Assembly: GCA_927910745.1 (NCBI GenBank)
Contig: CAKMNX010000006.1
Span: forward strand, 1 to 9,820
Direction: 5' to 3'
DNA: 9,820 bases
Source: an uncultured Candidatus Saccharibacteria bacterium
GTDB taxonomy: Bacteria > Patescibacteriota > Saccharimonadia > Saccharimonadales > Saccharimonadaceae
Shown here in pieces: positions 1 through 6,423 of this stretch. Position numbers and translations under genes: made by a program. The notes below the pieces were generated by a model that was given only the letters and a program-made list of their open reading frames with translations, was not told where the DNA came from and ran no database searches. Positions within the stretch are counted from its first letter, which is position 1. The number at the start of each line of letters is the position of its first letter.

Positions 1-1
1 C

Positions 2-136
2 TTCGCAGACCAACTTGGTGTCCACCGCACCTACATGGGCGGAGTGGAGCGCGGCGAACGCAACCTCACCCTCAAGAGCCTAGAGAAGATGGCAGAGCAG
101 ATTGGGGTGGAGGCTCTGACGCTCCTGCAGAAGTAG
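2..136 (+). CDS. XRE-family HTH regulator, C-terminal 44 residues (5' truncated by window edge)
   Basis: The open frame entering from the left edge ends at TAG 134-136. Visible residues include FADQLGVHRTYMGGVERGER, then NLTLKSLEKMAEQIGV and a short LTLLQK end. This is the second half of a lambda-repressor/Cro-type helix-turn-helix: the recognition helix and the conserved ERGxRN turn, followed by the hydrophobic helices that close the five-helix domain. Proteins of this compact type are DNA-binding dimers. Close relatives occur as controller proteins of restriction-modification systems and as regulators of mobile elements. The N-terminus and its promoter lie outside the window, so targets cannot be judged. 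The next gene converges on it 31 nt downstream. Confidence 0.85.
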   Translation, partial: FADQLGVHRTYMGGVERGERNLTLKSLEKMAEQIGVEALTLLQK

Positions 137-167
137 TGAAGAGCGCCAGTCAGCATCAACCCGCGTG

Positions 168-1025
168 TTACTCAGCAATTTCAGCAGAAATCATTTTCCT
201 AACCTCATGCGGCTCAACACAAGTAACATCCTCAATTTTGTATCGTCGTGCGGAAAATATCGACGACCGTCGTTTATTGGCATCATATTCGACACGCATA
301 CCAACGAATCCAATATAGGTTTCACAGCCCATAATTTCGATTCTATCCCCAGCCCCTGAGGGCCAGCCATAGGCTTGAGGCATCCAAATCCCTCGACCAT
401 CTTGTCCTCGCTCGACTGCCATTCGATGAAACTCCAATCGGCCAGAATCACGCAATATTTCAAAACTAAGACATCTCACCTCCTTCTTGCCATCCATGAA
501 TTCAATAATTTCATCTGGAACTGGAAGCGACTGTTGACTGAGAAGGCACCCTAATTGTTTAGCAAAGTATCGAGCGAGATCAATGACCCACACCCGCCAT
601 TCTACTCCATATAGCACCTTCCAATCAATCACACGAGCCGTAGCTAATTCATTCTGATGGTTCCACACATAATCGGAATAGCGCTCGTAAGACGCATCCA
701 TCTTATGGTCTCGACCGCCGTTGCAATCTTTGCATAGACTCTTCGACCATCGAACCGCATTGCCTTTTTTTACAGTCTTCAGTACGCCGTTATACGACGA
801 TCCCACATGAAATATTGAACTTGGATCAGCGTGGCCATTTGAAGTCATGTCGGCCATCTGTCGCAAATCGGTTGCCTTAAATCTATGTTCAGCAGTGCTC
901 GCTGGCTGCTCTCGACACCACCAGCAAAGACCGGTGTCCGGCACCCTATAGCGATCCAAAGCTTTCGAGGACTCCATATCAAGCCCCCACCGGTCGTACG
1001 CAGCACGGTCACTATCAGTCCACAC
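168..1025 (-). CDS. HNH-like zinc-motif protein of unknown function
   Basis: The 285-aa product starts at GTG 1023-1025, with AAAGGTGG upstream at a rather long spacing; the ATG at residue 17, preceded by GGTGGGG, is a reasonable alternative start. The N-terminal third has C34-x2-C37, E46-H47 in TAEHRFKATDL, and C98-x2-C101 followed directly by N102. That is the order of elements in HNH (beta-beta-alpha-metal) nucleases with a structural zinc: a CxxC knuckle, a catalytic-type His, then CxxC and Asn. The remaining 180 residues are a mixed alpha/beta region I do not recognise. A second clear HNH histidine is not obvious, so it may be a degenerate HNH fold rather than an active nuclease. It converges on the XRE gene and is divergent from the HNH operon at 1301. 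Base composition is AT-richer than the neighbouring HNH gene, suggesting independent acquisition. Nuclease activity is inferred. Confidence 0.7.
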   Translation of the reverse strand: MWTDSDRAAYDRWGLDMESSKALDRYRVPDTGLCWWCREQPASTAEHRFKATDLRQMADMTSNGHADPSSIFHVGSSYNGVLKTVKKGNAVRWSKSLCKDCNGGRDHKMDASYERYSDYVWNHQNELATARVIDWKVLYGVEWRVWVIDLARYFAKQLGCLLSQQSLPVPDEIIEFMDGKKEVRCLSFEILRDSGRLEFHRMAVERGQDGRGIWMPQAYGWPSGAGDRIEIMGCETYIGFVGMRVEYDANKRRSSIFSARRYKIEDVTCVEPHEVRKMISAEIAE

Positions 1026-1300
1026 GTTCCGAATCTAGCCACCTTTCGTCAAGACAGCAAATAAAGGTCGACGGTATGAAAATTGGCTACCGTGCAAGGT
1101 AAGCACTTCAGCAACTCAAATCTACAGACACGGCAGTCATGTCATTTGTGACGTAACCGTGACCATCCACTCACCGTTTCAGGCACCTCTCGGTGGGATA
1201 CTGACAAAGTTGTTGCGCTGATGCTTCGGTCTCGCACACCGTCGTGCTGGCAATCCCAGTAGAGGCGCTTGGTTCGGCTGTATGAGAGAAGGCGGGCCCT

Positions 1301-2023
1301 GTGCCCATGGAGCAGGAGTGGAGGGTTGGGCTGTGTGCCAGTTGCCTTGCGCCGCTCGACCCGACCGAGGTTGGGAAGAAACACGTCGGCTTCTGCTCGG
1401 AGCACTGCCGCAAGCAGGCCGAAAAGATCCGCTACGTTCGGCAGGCAATACGCGATGGTCGAAGCACCGACCCGCTAACCGCCCTGGTCATCTCCAGCAA
1501 TATGATCACCTTCCTCGCCTTTGACCTGGCCTACACCAGGCCGCGACTGAGCGACGAGCTTCGCCAGGAGGTACTGGCACAGAACGACGGCCGCTGCGTT
1601 AGCTGCAACGAGCGGCGAGCCACCGAAGTTGACCACATCGACGGCGGATCGATCGAGCTGAGCAACCTTCGCGGGCTCTGCCGGAGGTGCCACGTGCTCA
1701 AGCCACGTGGCGAGATCCCCGACGATCTCACCCGAGACGGCGCAGGCACGATCGACACCAGTGAGCAGTCTCAGGAACTGCGGCAGCTCTGGCGACTGGC
1801 ACTGCGTAGCCGCCAGCCGCTCGACGAAGCGCCGGAGTGGCGCGACCTACGCGAACGCGCCACCGAATACGCCGACACCAGGTTCGGCTGGATCACCCAG
1901 CAGATCCTGTGTGACCAGCCAGTCTGCCCAGCCCACGACGGCATTCACTGGCGAACGGAGTGGCCCCGATATAGGCGAGCCTGTCGGGAGTGGGCGAAGG
2001 AGAGGGCTGCGGCTGGTTCATGA
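1301..2023 (+). CDS. HNH endonuclease with N-terminal Cys-rich zinc motif
   Basis: The 240-aa protein has two zinc-type modules. The first is C12-x2-C15 with C32 and C36 (CSEHC), a small treble-clef-like finger. The second is a classic HNH domain: C99-x2-C102, D111-H112 (DHIDGG), N122, then C127-x2-C130-H131. D111/H112 would supply the metal-activating catalytic residues and the four cysteines the structural zinc. A Trp/Arg-rich C-terminal helical part with two further Cys completes it. The GTG start at 1301 is supported by AGAAGG at 1286-1291; an in-frame ATG at 1307 is possible. Codons are strongly GC-rich, unlike the next gene, which it overlaps by ATGA at 2020-2023. It is probably a DNA nicking or cleaving enzyme; whether it serves the downstream genes is unknown. 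Confidence 0.88.
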   Translation: MPMEQEWRVGLCASCLAPLDPTEVGKKHVGFCSEHCRKQAEKIRYVRQAIRDGRSTDPLTALVISSNMITFLAFDLAYTRPRLSDELRQEVLAQNDGRCVSCNERRATEVDHIDGGSIELSNLRGLCRRCHVLKPRGEIPDDLTRDGAGTIDTSEQSQELRQLWRLALRSRQPLDEAPEWRDLRERATEYADTRFGWITQQILCDQPVCPAHDGIHWRTEWPRYRRACREWAKERAAAGS

Positions 2024-2948
2024 CCGACAACCACAACCATCCACATACTCAAGGATACAAAGAAGCAGAAATGACAGATATCGAGAATCGCGATCTGCAC
2101 AAACAAGCGTCAATCGCAAGTATCGTGACCGACACGAACCTTGTCCAGATTGCCAAACTTAGTGCAGCCGCTCTGGATTCATCTATTGCAAGCATGAATA
2201 GGATCGCAATATCACCAGAGACACAAGAATCACTCACTCAGGCAGTATCGGCGATCGCCGACGTGAGCCAGAAAATTCAACAGGACTGGGCTGCCAACTT
2301 GAGCAAAATTCAGATTCAACTGCCACCAATTGTCTTCACACCCGAAATGCGACGCAATTTAACCAATTTAACGTCGACCACCTCAGTATTGAGCGCGACA
2401 GTCCTTTCACATATCCAACAAACTTCAGTTGCAATCTCCAACAACTCTGAGCTGATCACTTCACTCACTCAGACAATGAGCAAGTTGCATCTTCTCAACG
2501 AAGACTTGAACAAGCGACTGGCAAAGTCGATTGCCGCCATTGACTTTTCGCCAATTTTGAAAGAATACGATGCCACAATCAAAAAATCCGACACATTCAC
2601 AACTCCGCTCGGTCTAGATCTTGAGCAACTAATTTACACTCAAACACTGCCTATTGATGCGACAGCAGGACTGAGGCCTACGCTGTCATCAGCAAGGATG
2701 CACCGGAGCTAGCAGCATCGATTGACGTAGCAGCCGACAAAGCGGACACAGGACTCTTGTCGAAGACAATAGTGCGATATTCGCTTGCCTTCAGCGTGTT
2801 GCTCATTATCGCGATGGCAATACTTGTGGGCAACAACAATATAAAAATTCTTCCTCCAGAATGGGCCGCGTGGATTCGATCAATAACACAAATTGGGGCA
2901 GAAGGACTGCCATTTGCGATTATGATAGGAAAAGGCAAATCAGAATGA
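2020..2948 (+). pseudogene. Coiled-coil/transmembrane protein of unknown function, split by a -1 frameshift near 2660-2670
   Basis: The first part starts at ATG 2020, overlapping the HNH stop as ATGA; ATG 2071 is an alternative start. It runs to TAG 2710-2712: a Ser/Thr/Ala/Ile-rich, mostly helical region with heptad-like spacing. Its last residues (RPTLSSARMHRS) look like off-frame sequence. In the next frame, open from 2658 onward, coding quality resumes with TEAYAVISKDAPELAASIDV, then a hydrophobic helix LAFSVLLIIAMAILVG, then a weaker one near AEGLPFAIMIG, ending at TGA 2946-2948. Joining the frames gives about 309 aa with a cytoplasmic helical N-terminus and a C-terminal membrane anchor. 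One missing base near GGACTGAGG (2668-2676) would explain the break. It could be a true mutation or a sequencing or assembly error. No slippery heptamer is visible. The gene is AT-richer than the HNH gene before it and lies 65 nt ahead of the Abi/HEPN-like gene. No family was recognised. Confidence 0.72.
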
Positions 2949-3013
2949 TATATATCCATGCAACTCGCAACACATAGAACAACTCACCCTCCAATATCGC
3001 AGGAACTAACAAC

Positions 3014-3892
3014 ATGACAGTTAACCCTTGGATGCCGCTTTCAGTAAGACGAAATCAACAATCTGAGTTCAGTTTGGTCGACAACGTGCCTCAGTTTATG
3101 AGACATGGCATTAAAGAGTGGATCCAGCAGGCGATAAATGGAGACAATCGACTCGTAGCTCTGATGACACTTGAACTGCGTATTGACGAACTCAGCGACA
3201 ACATTGACAGTTTCTATCCAGATGACGCAGTTATCGCTTGCATCCAAAGAAGCGGTCCTTGGGATATGTACGACGAGTCATTGGCTCTCGACGTCATGGA
3301 TTGGCTCCTTGGTCACGGTTACGGCCACGCACAATCACTTGAACACATCTTAAAGTCTGCTGGCCACGTTCTCCGCGTATCGCCCGATGGCAGCCGTCTA
3401 GTGGAGCGAATTGAACCCACACTCTGGAACGAGTACGAACAGGTAACTCAGCTAGACGATCAAGCTTCGCAGTACATGCAAGAAGCATGGGCCCTTGCTT
3501 TCGGACGCGAACCAAATTTGAGTGACGCCTGGGGTAGAGCTATCAAGGCCATCGAGACACTGCTCAAACCGATCGTCTCACCCAAGAACGACAAAGCAAC
3601 CATTGGGAGCATGGCCAGCGCACTCCGCCAAGCACCAGACAAGTGGACGTGCAAACTGCCAGATCGAGAATATAAAGCCAACGGTAAGACAAACGTCAAG
3701 CCTGGTATCGACGTCTTTATTGACGTGCTAGCTACCATCGGTTACCAGCCTGATCGACACGGCGGTGATCAGCCGCAAGACGTCGACGAAACCACTGCGC
3801 GCAGCGTTCTGTTATTGTCTACAACCGTTGTTGGTTGGTTGCGAGACGGAGCGCTTGTGCTTGCGGACGAGACGCAAACGAGTGACAAGTAG
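3014..3892 (+). CDS. Protein with C-terminal HEPN/Abi-like domain
   Basis: The 292-aa product starts at ATG 3014 with AGGAA at 3001-3005. Residues 1-145 form an acidic, helical N-terminal region that I do not recognise. Residues about 150-282 contain EAWALAFGREPNLSDAWGRA, then KAIETLLKPIVSPKNDKATIGSM, then a DRHGG motif at 247-251 and a final helix SVLLLSTTVVGWLRDGAL. This order (paired helices, PKNDKATIG loop, R-H-G turn, hydrophobic last helix) resembles the helical C-terminal domains of abortive-infection and related HEPN-like proteins. A canonical HEPN R-x4-6-H ribonuclease motif is not present, so activity may be lost or use R248/H249. No membrane segment is seen. It is the last gene of the run starting at 1301 and is likely co-transcribed with the membrane coiled-coil gene 65 nt upstream. 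A role in phage defence is inferred. Confidence 0.65.
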   Translation: MTVNPWMPLSVRRNQQSEFSLVDNVPQFMRHGIKEWIQQAINGDNRLVALMTLELRIDELSDNIDSFYPDDAVIACIQRSGPWDMYDESLALDVMDWLLGHGYGHAQSLEHILKSAGHVLRVSPDGSRLVERIEPTLWNEYEQVTQLDDQASQYMQEAWALAFGREPNLSDAWGRAIKAIETLLKPIVSPKNDKATIGSMASALRQAPDKWTCKLPDREYKANGKTNVKPGIDVFIDVLATIGYQPDRHGGDQPQDVDETTARSVLLLSTTVVGWLRDGALVLADETQTSDK

Positions 3893-4040
3893 ACAAAATA
3901 GTCAATGAGCCATCCGAAAATATAACGCTCCGTCTTGTAATTTGCGCATGATAAGGAAAGTATCCATTCCAACAACAATCGCGGCTCTCACAGAATGTAA
4001 CTCAGCATGAAAAACAATTGTCAGAACTAGGCGAAAATAA

Positions 4041-4070
4041 TTGACTCACACTCGACAATAGTTTTATACT
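4041..4070 (+). promoter_or_regulatory. Strong sigma-A-type promoter for the 62-aa membrane protein
   Basis: TTGACT at 4041-4046 and TATACT at 4065-4070 are each one base from the consensus hexamers, with an 18-nt spacer. A start of transcription 6-8 nt after the -10 would fall at about 4076-4078. It is the best promoter match I found in the window. Confidence 0.8.
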
Positions 4071-4087
4071 GAGAGTGTTGCACTCTC
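4071..4087. repeat. Perfect 7-bp inverted repeat at the transcription start (possible operator or hairpin)
   Basis: GAGAGTG at 4071-4077 and CACTCTC at 4081-4087 are perfect inverted repeats around TTG. The element begins immediately after the -10 box and spans the predicted transcription start, a position where a bound dimeric repressor would block initiation. If transcription starts near 4076, most of the left arm is not in the RNA, so a DNA operator is more likely than an RNA hairpin. Confidence 0.65.
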
Positions 4088-4098
4088 CGGTTAGGAGA
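4084..4098 (+). promoter_or_regulatory. Shine-Dalgarno of the small gene with a local anti-SD hairpin
   Basis: The ribosome-binding site AGGAGA at 4093-4098 is excellent, 5 nt from ATG 4104. TCTCC at 4084-4088 can pair with GGAGA at 4094-4098 across a 5-nt loop and would hide it. TCTCCT at 4331-4336, after the stop codon, is also a perfect complement of the whole SD. Pairing of 4076-4088 with 4318-4330 would release the local anti-SD, so alternative folds could switch translation. Confidence 0.5.
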
Positions 4099-4103
4099 AT
4101 AGC

Positions 4104-4292
4104 ATGCGTATTAAGTTTACAAAAGTTCGCACAGCTGAAATAGTTCCCTTGGTGGCGCTCTTTTTTGGAGTCCTGTTTTGCGCTCTATGTATTGGAGCCG
4201 ACAAAGGAGACCCTAACTTTTGGAGAGCGTTGCTGGCGGCGGTTTGCTGCACGGCAATCGGCGCTACAGTAGTAGCCGGTCTACGCTCCTAG
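4104..4292 (+). CDS. Small two-helix membrane protein (62 aa), possible toxin-like or regulatory peptide
   Basis: Translation from ATG 4104 gives a basic N-terminus (MRIKFTKVR), a hydrophobic segment at about residues 12-31, a short polar turn with ADKGDPN at 32-38, and a second hydrophobic segment at about 40-60 ending in LRS. It is almost entirely membrane-spanning, with positive ends inside and a short acidic loop outside. The start is backed by a near-consensus promoter and a strong Shine-Dalgarno, which is notable for so short a gene. No family was recognised. The transcript ends are mutually complementary (4076-4088 with 4318-4330), a layout shared with hok-type type I toxin mRNAs, but two membrane helices and the lack of a convincing antisense promoter keep that as speculation. 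A holin-like or small stress membrane protein is equally possible. It converges on the membrane-protein gene ending at 4336. Confidence 0.72.
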   Translation: MRIKFTKVRTAEIVPLVALFFGVLFCALCIGADKGDPNFWRALLAAVCCTAIGATVVAGLRS

Positions 4293-4316
4293 TTAAGAAC
4301 TTCATCGGAACCAGGT

Positions 4317-4336
4317 AGGAGAGTGCAACATCTCCT
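4317..4336. repeat. 6-bp hairpin between the convergent genes
   Basis: AGGAGA at 4317-4322 and TCTCCT at 4331-4336 form a perfect stem with an 8-nt loop. It contains the right-hand 13-bp repeat in its left arm and loop and touches the stop codon of the minus-strand gene. No run of T follows on either strand, so it is a poor intrinsic terminator and more likely a competing fold of the 3' end. Confidence 0.5.
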
Positions 4337-5130
4337 CACGAAAGGTGCATACTTTCCTCTCTTGGGGAATTTTCAATTTCTTCACGTTCATATTTTCTGT
4401 TGGCTGCAGCTATTAAGCCCGACATGGCTATCACAATCACCGATACGATAATATACCACCAAAAGCTCTGCGTTGTGTGACCGACTACATAATAGTGTTT
4501 GATCGTCTCAAACATCACCATCCAAAAAATCGCACCAAAATACACCGCCAAGAGTGATTTAGGGTTCCTTGCAACGTTGGTTGCAAAAAGTGGATATGCA
4601 ATGATCACTTGCGAATATGCGCTTTGGAACGGGCCACCCGAGTAAAGAGTGAACCAACATGAAAAAATTATTGAGGTCGTCACCAAAAGAAATACTCGTA
4701 TTGCGACACCTTTAGGGTAATGGAATTCATTAGTGTGCTGTTCTATCCGAGGAGGTCGCCATTTTTTTATTGGATATCGTTTCCTCGACTCCTTGCCGTT
4801 AATGGTTCTGCTGAATTCGTCTATGCCGCTATTCCATTTGTTAAATGCAACAGGAATGTACTCAACATACATCGACCCCCAGAATAGCAAATATAAAGCG
4901 ATCCAAATTACGTAGAACTTGATCGGTGGCATATGATACTTGTCGCCTACAATTAAAAGGAAGGCAGAATACGATAAGATTGTCCCTATAGTGTACCAGC
5001 CGACAAGATCCGCCTGCGTTAGAGGGTGTGTCGTTGGGTATTTTAACCCTTTCCCTTTGTCCTCTTCAGAGAAAATGCTTCCGATAACAGCAACTATGGC
5101 GTCACACACCCGAGTGATAATCGAACTCAT
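4336..5130 (-). CDS. Polytopic membrane protein of unknown function, partner of the lipid synthase gene
   Basis: The start is set at ATG 5128-5130, which overlaps the TGA of the upstream gene as ATGA. The open frame reaches 5244, but that extension lies inside the upstream gene and is Arg/Cys/His-rich out-of-frame sequence. The 264-aa product has hydrophobic stretches at about residues 44-62, 70-92, 142-163, 171-186, 193-213 and 224-243, and a basic loop at 112-130 (KESRKRYPIKKWRPPR) that should face the cytoplasm. The C-terminus is charged (NRKYEREEIENSPREE). It is AT-richer than the phosphatidyltransferase gene it is coupled to. I do not recognise a family. Translational coupling suggests equal production, so it may bind, transport or act on the lipid made by its partner. 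Confidence 0.78.
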   Translation of the reverse strand: MSSIITRVCDAIVAVIGSIFSEEDKGKGLKYPTTHPLTQADLVGWYTIGTILSYSAFLLIVGDKYHMPPIKFYVIWIALYLLFWGSMYVEYIPVAFNKWNSGIDEFSRTINGKESRKRYPIKKWRPPRIEQHTNEFHYPKGVAIRVFLLVTTSIIFSCWFTLYSGGPFQSAYSQVIIAYPLFATNVARNPKSLLAVYFGAIFWMVMFETIKHYYVVGHTTQSFWWYIIVSVIVIAMSGLIAAANRKYEREEIENSPREESMHLS

Positions 5131-5753
5131 GCGCGAACCAACTTCAAGCAGCGCGCGACATAATCCACCCCCGTGGCGTACACAATGGCGGCGGTGCAGA
5201 CAGTCAGCGCCTGAGACACGGACCCCGTCATGACGTAGGCGCACTCCCAGATGAGGATGGCGATGCCGTACGACATGTGCCAGTAGGCCCCGATAATGAT
5301 GACGCGATACTTAGCCAGCAGGTAGGAGGAGAAGCCACCCTGTAGCAGGTCGCGCAGGAGCAGCACACTCCAGGCAGCCCATCCCCCGCCGTAGTACAGG
5401 CAAGTCAGGAGGATGACGGTGTGGATGGAGACGCGGTCGAGTAGTACATCGCCCAGCCGGCGTGAGGCAGTGTCTTCGCCTACCTTGCGGGCGGCCACAC
5501 CATCGAAGTAGTCCAGCAGCGCGAAGGAGACGAATGACGTGCAGGCCATGAGGTGCCAGCCCATGTTCAAAGCAGCGATGCCGAAGAGAATGATGGGGAT
5601 GCGGACGAGCGTGACGGAGAGTGCAGCCATGCGCGCCAGCTGGCTTGGTGCGACTTGCTCGGGCGCAATAGTGCTGGCGTATAGGCCCTGGCTGGGCCTG
5701 CGCAAGCTGGCCACACTGAAGCGGTTGTCGAGAGATGCGAAGATGGCAGACAT
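5127..5753 (-). CDS. CDP-alcohol phosphatidyltransferase family membrane enzyme
   Basis: From ATG 5751-5753 the product is 208 aa, normal for the compact, mostly six-helix members of the family. The signature is clear: D81-x2-D84-G85-x2-A88-R89-x8-R98-x3-D102-x3-D106 in ALLDYFDGVAAR to DVLLD. All four aspartates that hold the two metal ions are kept; the usual glycine at position 98 is Arg. Enzymes of this family displace CMP from a CDP-alcohol such as CDP-diacylglycerol by an alcohol acceptor (glycerol-phosphate, inositol-phosphate, serine and others) in the cytoplasmic membrane. The acceptor cannot be told here. Hydrophobic helices lie near 44-62, 65-82, 108-122, 124-138, 150-176 and 182-202. 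The open frame extends to 6014, but that part is Arg/Cys/His-rich and unlike a protein domain. It is the first gene of a pair with the overlapping membrane protein. Its presence among defence-like genes suggests a specialised rather than housekeeping lipid. Confidence 0.85.
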   Translation of the reverse strand: MSAIFASLDNRFSVASLRRPSQGLYASTIAPEQVAPSQLARMAALSVTLVRIPIILFGIAALNMGWHLMACTSFVSFALLDYFDGVAARKVGEDTASRRLGDVLLDRVSIHTVILLTCLYYGGGWAAWSVLLLRDLLQGGFSSYLLAKYRVIIIGAYWHMSYGIAILIWECAYVMTGSVSQALTVCTAAIVYATGVDYVARCLKLVRA

Positions 5754-6423
5754 GATGATCCAATCTCTAGAGCGGCTGTGACGACGTCGTGACATGCAGC
5801 AACATCGTGCAAAGCGGGGGCGGAAGTGTCTAGCCCCGCAACCAATAGGTAATACCCATAAATAATACGATGTTGGCGAAGCGGCGTGCGTCAATGGGTG
5901 GCTGGTTGGATGAAACGCTGAGCGGTGTTGCCGCACACGCCGAGTGATCGCGCAGGTGCGCGCAGCGTCGTATCTATCCACGAAACTGCTTGCTGGTCCA
6001 TCGAGGATGAGCACAAGCGGTGTTGATGCGGAGCTACTGCGGTAGCCGGCAGCCGTAAGAAAAGCGCGCTAGGACGGGCTGGTTGGCGATGTTCGGGGCG
6101 ACGACGGTGAGGGCGATCCCTGCCCTCTGCCTGGGTAGCGTGCGGGGAAAGCCGCCGCTGTCAGCGAGTGACTGCTGCTGACGAAGTGCAGGTTGCTCGT
6201 GGACCGGCTCCGGCCACCGACTGCGTGCATCGTTACCAGAGTGCGACGCTGAAGATGTGCGGGAGCCCAGGGCTGGCGCGGTTTGCCCGCCTACGATGAT
6301 GAAGCCGCTGCACGAGGCCAAACGAACGAGATGACACCAGGCTGGTCAGCGACGGTGACATTCCCTTATGCAGGCCACCAGTGCCACTGCTGGCCTGTAC
6401 TCTCCCAAGCGGACAGGATGGTC
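5754..6423. other. Gene-poor GC-rich gap between divergent operons
   Basis: No convincing gene is seen in this 670-nt stretch: open frames on both strands here are Arg/Pro/Ser/Cys-rich and lack recognisable domains. It must hold the promoters of both flanking operons. For the minus operon, TTGACG (complement of 5889-5894) and TATTAT (complement of 5862-5867) are present but 21 nt apart, too far for a good promoter. Weak inverted repeats occur at 5814-5839 (GCGGGG/CCCCGC) and 6160-6182 (GTCAGC/GCTGAC). The strongest element is the palindrome at 6371-6397. A decayed gene or a small RNA cannot be excluded. Confidence 0.5.
6371..6397. promoter_or_regulatory. 27-bp near-perfect palindrome upstream of the zinc-motif/HEPN operon
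   Basis: CAGGCCA at 6371-6377 pairs with TGGCCTG at 6391-6397, and inside it CAGTG at 6379-6383 pairs with CACTG at 6385-6389. Only one C/C mismatch (6378 and 6390) and a central C break the symmetry. It ends 26 nt before ATG 6424. It could be the operator of a dimeric regulator or a hairpin in the leader RNA. There is no T-tract after it, so it is unlikely to be a terminator. Confidence 0.65.

Larger units (their letters stand above)
4076..4330. repeat. 13-bp perfect inverted repeats flanking the small membrane-protein gene
   Basis: TGTTGCACTCTCC at 4076-4088 is the exact reverse complement of GGAGAGTGCAACA at 4318-4330; pairing stops at both ends of the 13 bp. The left copy begins where the transcript is predicted to start; the right copy lies 26 nt after the stop codon. 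In RNA the two copies would join the 5' and 3' ends of the message. In DNA they could be paired binding sites or the ends of a 255-bp mini-element, although no target duplication is seen outside them. Confidence 0.75.

Noticed and set aside
1..1025. Restriction-modification system (XRE controller plus nuclease)
   Set aside because: No methyltransferase motifs are visible in the window and the HNH-like gene faces the opposite way.
2655..2712. Programmed -1 ribosomal frameshift joining the two halves of the coiled-coil gene
   Set aside because: No X-XXY-YYZ slippery heptamer or obvious stimulatory stem is present in the overlap of the frames.
3014..3892. Catalytically complete HEPN ribonuclease
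   Set aside because: No R-x4-6-H motif is present in the C-terminal domain; only DRHGG is seen, so only fold-level similarity is claimed.
4096..4122. Antisense promoter opposite the small membrane-protein gene (TTGTAA/TATTCT on the minus strand)
   Set aside because: The spacer is only 15 nt and the hexamers are weak, so it does not support an antisense antitoxin RNA.
4076..4330. MITE or other mini-transposon bounded by the 13-bp inverted repeats
   Set aside because: No target-site duplication flanks the repeats, and the promoter outside the left repeat serves the gene inside.
5131..5244. N-terminal extension of the minus-strand membrane protein
   Set aside because: It lies entirely within the coding sequence of the phosphatidyltransferase; the ATGA overlap at 5127-5130 gives a better start.
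5754..6014. N-terminal extension of the phosphatidyltransferase reading frame
   Set aside because: Residues are Arg/Cys/His/Ser-rich without a hydrophobic or domain pattern, and the family begins near the ATG at 5753.
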